DNA of 54,675 nt, taken from positions 1-54,675 of the forward strand of contig CAZGNZ010000031.1 of NCBI GenBank assembly GCA_964527215.1. Direction: 5' to 3'. A model generated the notes under the pieces. The model searched no databases, was not told the origin of the DNA, and worked only from the letters and a program-made list of their open reading frames with translations. This document shows positions 52,386 through 54,675 of the stretch, piece after piece. Position 1 is the first letter of the stretch, and each line of letters begins with the position of its first letter. Made by a program: the position numbers and the translations under genes. The stretch comes from CAZGNZ01 sp964527215 (lineage in GTDB: Bacteria; Fidelibacterota; Marinisomatia; SCGC-AAA003-L08; JACNLC01).

Positions 52386-53828
52386 ATGAAATATATATTA
52401 CTTGTAATATTATATACCTTTCTTACAGCACAAGATGTTACTCTGTCCATATCTGATTATGAAGACCAACTTGGTTATTTACAGGTCCACTTTGAGAGTC
52501 CTGTTGAAGATATCTATGGGTTTCAGTTCCGAATAATATATGAACCTGGTGAGTATTGTGAAAAGACTGATATTACCGATCAACAGGAATGTATTGATTC
52601 AGGATTTGAATGGTTTTATCTGGATGGATTGACCGGTGATGATCTTGAACTCATTACATTTGGAAATTTGGATGGAGGATTGGCACAAGAGGTTGGATTC
52701 CTTGTAACCGGAAATGAAAGCGGTGACGTATTGGGATTTTCACTTCTGGGTACGCCCATTCCTGCAGGTTCCGGTGGATTAACCAATATTTACTGGAATG
52801 CAAACGAGTTTAACTTCAGCGGAGAAGTTTCGCTGACGATAGTAAATATAGCAGGTACAGGTGGCGAACAATTGGAGTTTAACGTGGGTGCACCACTCTG
52901 TTACAACTGCATTGAGGGATGCACCGATCCTTTCGCAATAAACTATGATCCATTTGCAGATATTGATGACGGCAGCTGCGAGTACGGATTTTCAGGGGAT
53001 GTAAATCAGGATTTGACATTGAATGTTCAGGATCTGATTATGATGGTGAACTTTGTAATAGGAGTCAGTAATCCCGATGATTATGAATTTTGGGCGAGCG
53101 ATGTTAATGAAGACCTTGTTATTGACGTACTGGATATTGTTTGGGTAGTTAACTGTATCATGAACAGTTGCTGGGAATCCCCTGAATGTATAGATATCGA
53201 TGGCAATACTTATGAAACTGTTCAAATCGGTGATCAGCTCTGGATGGCCGAAAACCTGAAAGCCAGCCGCTATAACAATGGTGATTCTATTCCAACCGGA
53301 TTCAGCAATACGGAATGGCTGAGTTTGTTCGGGACAGCCACAGGTGCTTTTGCAGTGTATAATGATGATCCGCTAAATGCCGATATCTATGGATTTCTTT
53401 ATAACTGGTTTGCTCTGGATGACGCCCGCGGTATTTGCCCGGAAGGGTTTCATATTCCCAGTGATGAAGAATGGATGGAGCTTGAGATGACATTGGGAAT
53501 GAGCTATGAAGAAGCCCATCTTGATGGACATCGCGGGACTAATCAGGGCTGCCAACTGGCGGGTAACTCAAATTTGTGGCCCTTTGATGCACTGGTCAAT
53601 GACCCGGAATTCGGGACATCCGGATTCAATGCACTTCCCGGCGGTTACCGTCTCCAGGGTGATTACCATGGGATAGGTGCATACAGTCAATTCTGGTCAT
53701 ATACAACCAATACCGGAATCAGCGCATGGTCCCGGAGGCTGCATTACACACTTCCCGGGGTAAGCCGCTGGCCATCCAATACAGTTACTGGATCTGCTGT
53801 CCGCTGTCTCCGGGATGAGACACCATGA
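52386..53828 (+). CDS. Secreted dockerin-FISUMP protein
   Basis: 480 residues; AGGAG precedes the ATG. After a signal peptide (about 1-15) comes a cohesin-like beta domain (about 16-175: VEDIYGFQFRIIYEPGEY). Next is a GCTDPFAINYDPFADIDDG segment (a calcium-type repeat common in marine FCB proteins), then two dockerin repeats (GDVNQDLTLNVQDLIMMVN and SDVNEDLVIDVLDIVWVVN). A C-terminal Fibrobacter 'major paralogous' domain (about 275-478) has VQIGDQLWMAENLKASRYN, LYNWFAL, CPEGFHIPSDEEW and VRCLRD. The function of FISUMP domains is unknown; surface attachment is suspected. It lies between two dead transposases. Confidence 0.85.
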   Translation: MKYILLVILYTFLTAQDVTLSISDYEDQLGYLQVHFESPVEDIYGFQFRIIYEPGEYCEKTDITDQQECIDSGFEWFYLDGLTGDDLELITFGNLDGGLAQEVGFLVTGNESGDVLGFSLLGTPIPAGSGGLTNIYWNANEFNFSGEVSLTIVNIAGTGGEQLEFNVGAPLCYNCIEGCTDPFAINYDPFADIDDGSCEYGFSGDVNQDLTLNVQDLIMMVNFVIGVSNPDDYEFWASDVNEDLVIDVLDIVWVVNCIMNSCWESPECIDIDGNTYETVQIGDQLWMAENLKASRYNNGDSIPTGFSNTEWLSLFGTATGAFAVYNDDPLNADIYGFLYNWFALDDARGICPEGFHIPSDEEWMELEMTLGMSYEEAHLDGHRGTNQGCQLAGNSNLWPFDALVNDPEFGTSGFNALPGGYRLQGDYHGIGAYSQFWSYTTNTGISAWSRRLHYTLPGVSRWPSNTVTGSAVRCLRDETP

Positions 53829-53910
53829 CCAATTTTGAATCATTGCTGCACTATTTGATCAACAACATGATATAGTCAAATAAAATAAGCAAAAATGTTA
53901 TAGTATTTCA

Positions 53911-54573
53911 TTACCAGAAAAAGAAATGCTCTTGCTCAAAAACTCTTAATACATTTTTGATACTTATTTCACCAGTTGCTATATCCGATATTGAAAGAGA
54001 TGGAGCCCATGGGCTGGACAGGCAGTAACTTAATATTTTGCGGCTATACAAGTCTATCACAGCAACAAAATAGCTGTGACCTGTCGCCATTGGGATATAC
54101 GTAATATCCATGGCCCACACCTGGTTAGGTCGTATGATTTTCAGGTTTCTAAGCAATTACGGATAGATTTTGTGACCCTTGCCGGGTTTGCTCGGTCTTG
54201 GTTTTGGGTAGATTGCCTGGATTCCCATTTTGCGCATCAATCGCTGAATTTTCTTTCGATTGACCACAAGGTCTTGATCGTCCTTTAACTCATCCTTGGT
54301 CCGTCTGCTGCCGAGAAAGGGGCGTCTGGTGTAGATCTCGTCTATCAACTGCATAAGTATTGACTCCTCAATCTCATTTGGAGATAAGATCGGTTGATAG
54401 GAGAAACTTGAACGATTGATAGACAGAAGCTGGCACTGTCTGGAAATTGACAGCTTTGATTTCTTGTTAATCATGGATTTTCTTTCTGCCCGATCTAGCG
54501 ATCGAGCCCTTTCGATAAAAAATTCTTCTCCATTGTAAGCGGTCCAATTTTCTCATGGAGTTTTTTCACATCA
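53911..54573 (-). pseudogene. Decayed IS3-family transposase
   Basis: Minus strand. 54495-54573 encodes the end of an OrfA (KKLHEKIGPLTMEKNFLSKG). Then OrfB starts (INKKSKLSISRQCQLLSINR), with HTH_21 and RRPFLGSRRTKDEL. An in-frame TAA at 54157-54159 interrupts it, and homology resumes (NQVWAMDITYIPM, the first catalytic Asp, then DLYSRKILSY). After about 53,985 the IS3 similarity stops, so the second Asp and Glu of the DDE triad are missing. The element is dead and truncated at both ends. Confidence 0.85.
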
Positions 54574-54620
54574 CCCTATGACCGTTTGTTTTTTGTGCCG
54601 GAGCCTTCAAAAATGTCTAA

Positions 54621-54675
54621 CCCGGATATTTCACGAGACTTCGTAATGAGATGATGAAAATGATTGATTCTACAA
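54621..54675 (+). mobile_element. Second copy of the inverted-repeat arm, cut by window end
   Basis: CCCGGATATTTCACGAGACT and what follows match the right arm of the 16.5-kb element (read on the minus strand) with 3 differences in 55 bases. It continues beyond the window, so the full element cannot be described. Confidence 0.7.

Overview
The window looks like chromosomal DNA from a Gram-negative member of the Fibrobacterota-Chlorobiota-Bacteroidota (FCB) superphylum, probably a Marinimicrobia (SAR406)- or Cloacimonadota-like lineage. This is inference. It rests on type I dockerin-like repeats in three secreted proteins, a Fibrobacter-type 'major paralogous' (FISUMP) domain, a PorD/DUF4835-like protein, Sec and lipoprotein signals, and an outer-membrane TolC factor. 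No rRNA, tRNA or CRISPR array was seen.

Layout. (1) 1-8.9 kb: three paralogous lipoproteins with a ZU5-like motif, a cytoplasmic TPR protein, a histidine-kinase-like protein with a degenerate ATPase half, an NtrC-type regulator and a divergent PAS hybrid kinase. This is the best candidate here for an undescribed signalling/surface system. (2) 9.3-14.9 kb: a complete cytochrome c maturation operon in the order ccmE-F-H-(CcmI-like)-A-B-C-D, with the CxxxY form of CcmE and a CC form of CcmH. (3) 15.0-16.4 kb: a secreted dockerin protein, followed by a 176-bp inverted-repeat element. (4) 16.8-17.7 kb: an ArsR-DUF2087-GIY-YIG fusion protein. (5) 17.7-28.2 kb, minus strand: a tightly packed run grpE-dnaJ-comEA-pseudopilin-like-pilM-like-pilN-like-rsmD-coaD-pta-fmdB-icd-obg-dprA, led by a near-consensus promoter. 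It joins chaperones, pilus/competence functions and housekeeping genes. (6) 28.5-31.1 kb, minus strand: a complete AmmeMemoRadiSam set (amrB-amrA-amrS). (7) 31.7-33.2 kb: a tRNA nucleotidyltransferase. (8) 33.5-36.6 kb: a YtrA-like GntR repressor with a palindromic operator, an ABC ATPase, a permease and a Yip1-like membrane protein. (9) 36.7-44.2 kb: a TolC/MacA/MacB-type efflux system with two different permeases, then the PorD-like protein. (10) 44.3-45.3 kb: a response regulator-diguanylate cyclase. (11) 45.4-47.0 kb: a gene-free block of palindromic repeats with two tandem 324-bp units. (12) 47.0-49.7 kb: valS. (13) 50-54.7 kb: an AT-richer accessory end with two secreted dockerin proteins between decayed IS1182-like and IS3-family transposases, ending in a second copy of the inverted-repeat arm.

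How they work together. Regions 2, 5 and 6 are tightly arranged operons with 1-14 base overlaps. Regions 8 and 9 form an envelope-export neighbourhood. The repeat families at 5.6, 38.2 and 45.6-46.8 kb, and at 16.5 and 54.6 kb, mark genome plasticity. Function calls come from motifs and family knowledge; no database search was possible.
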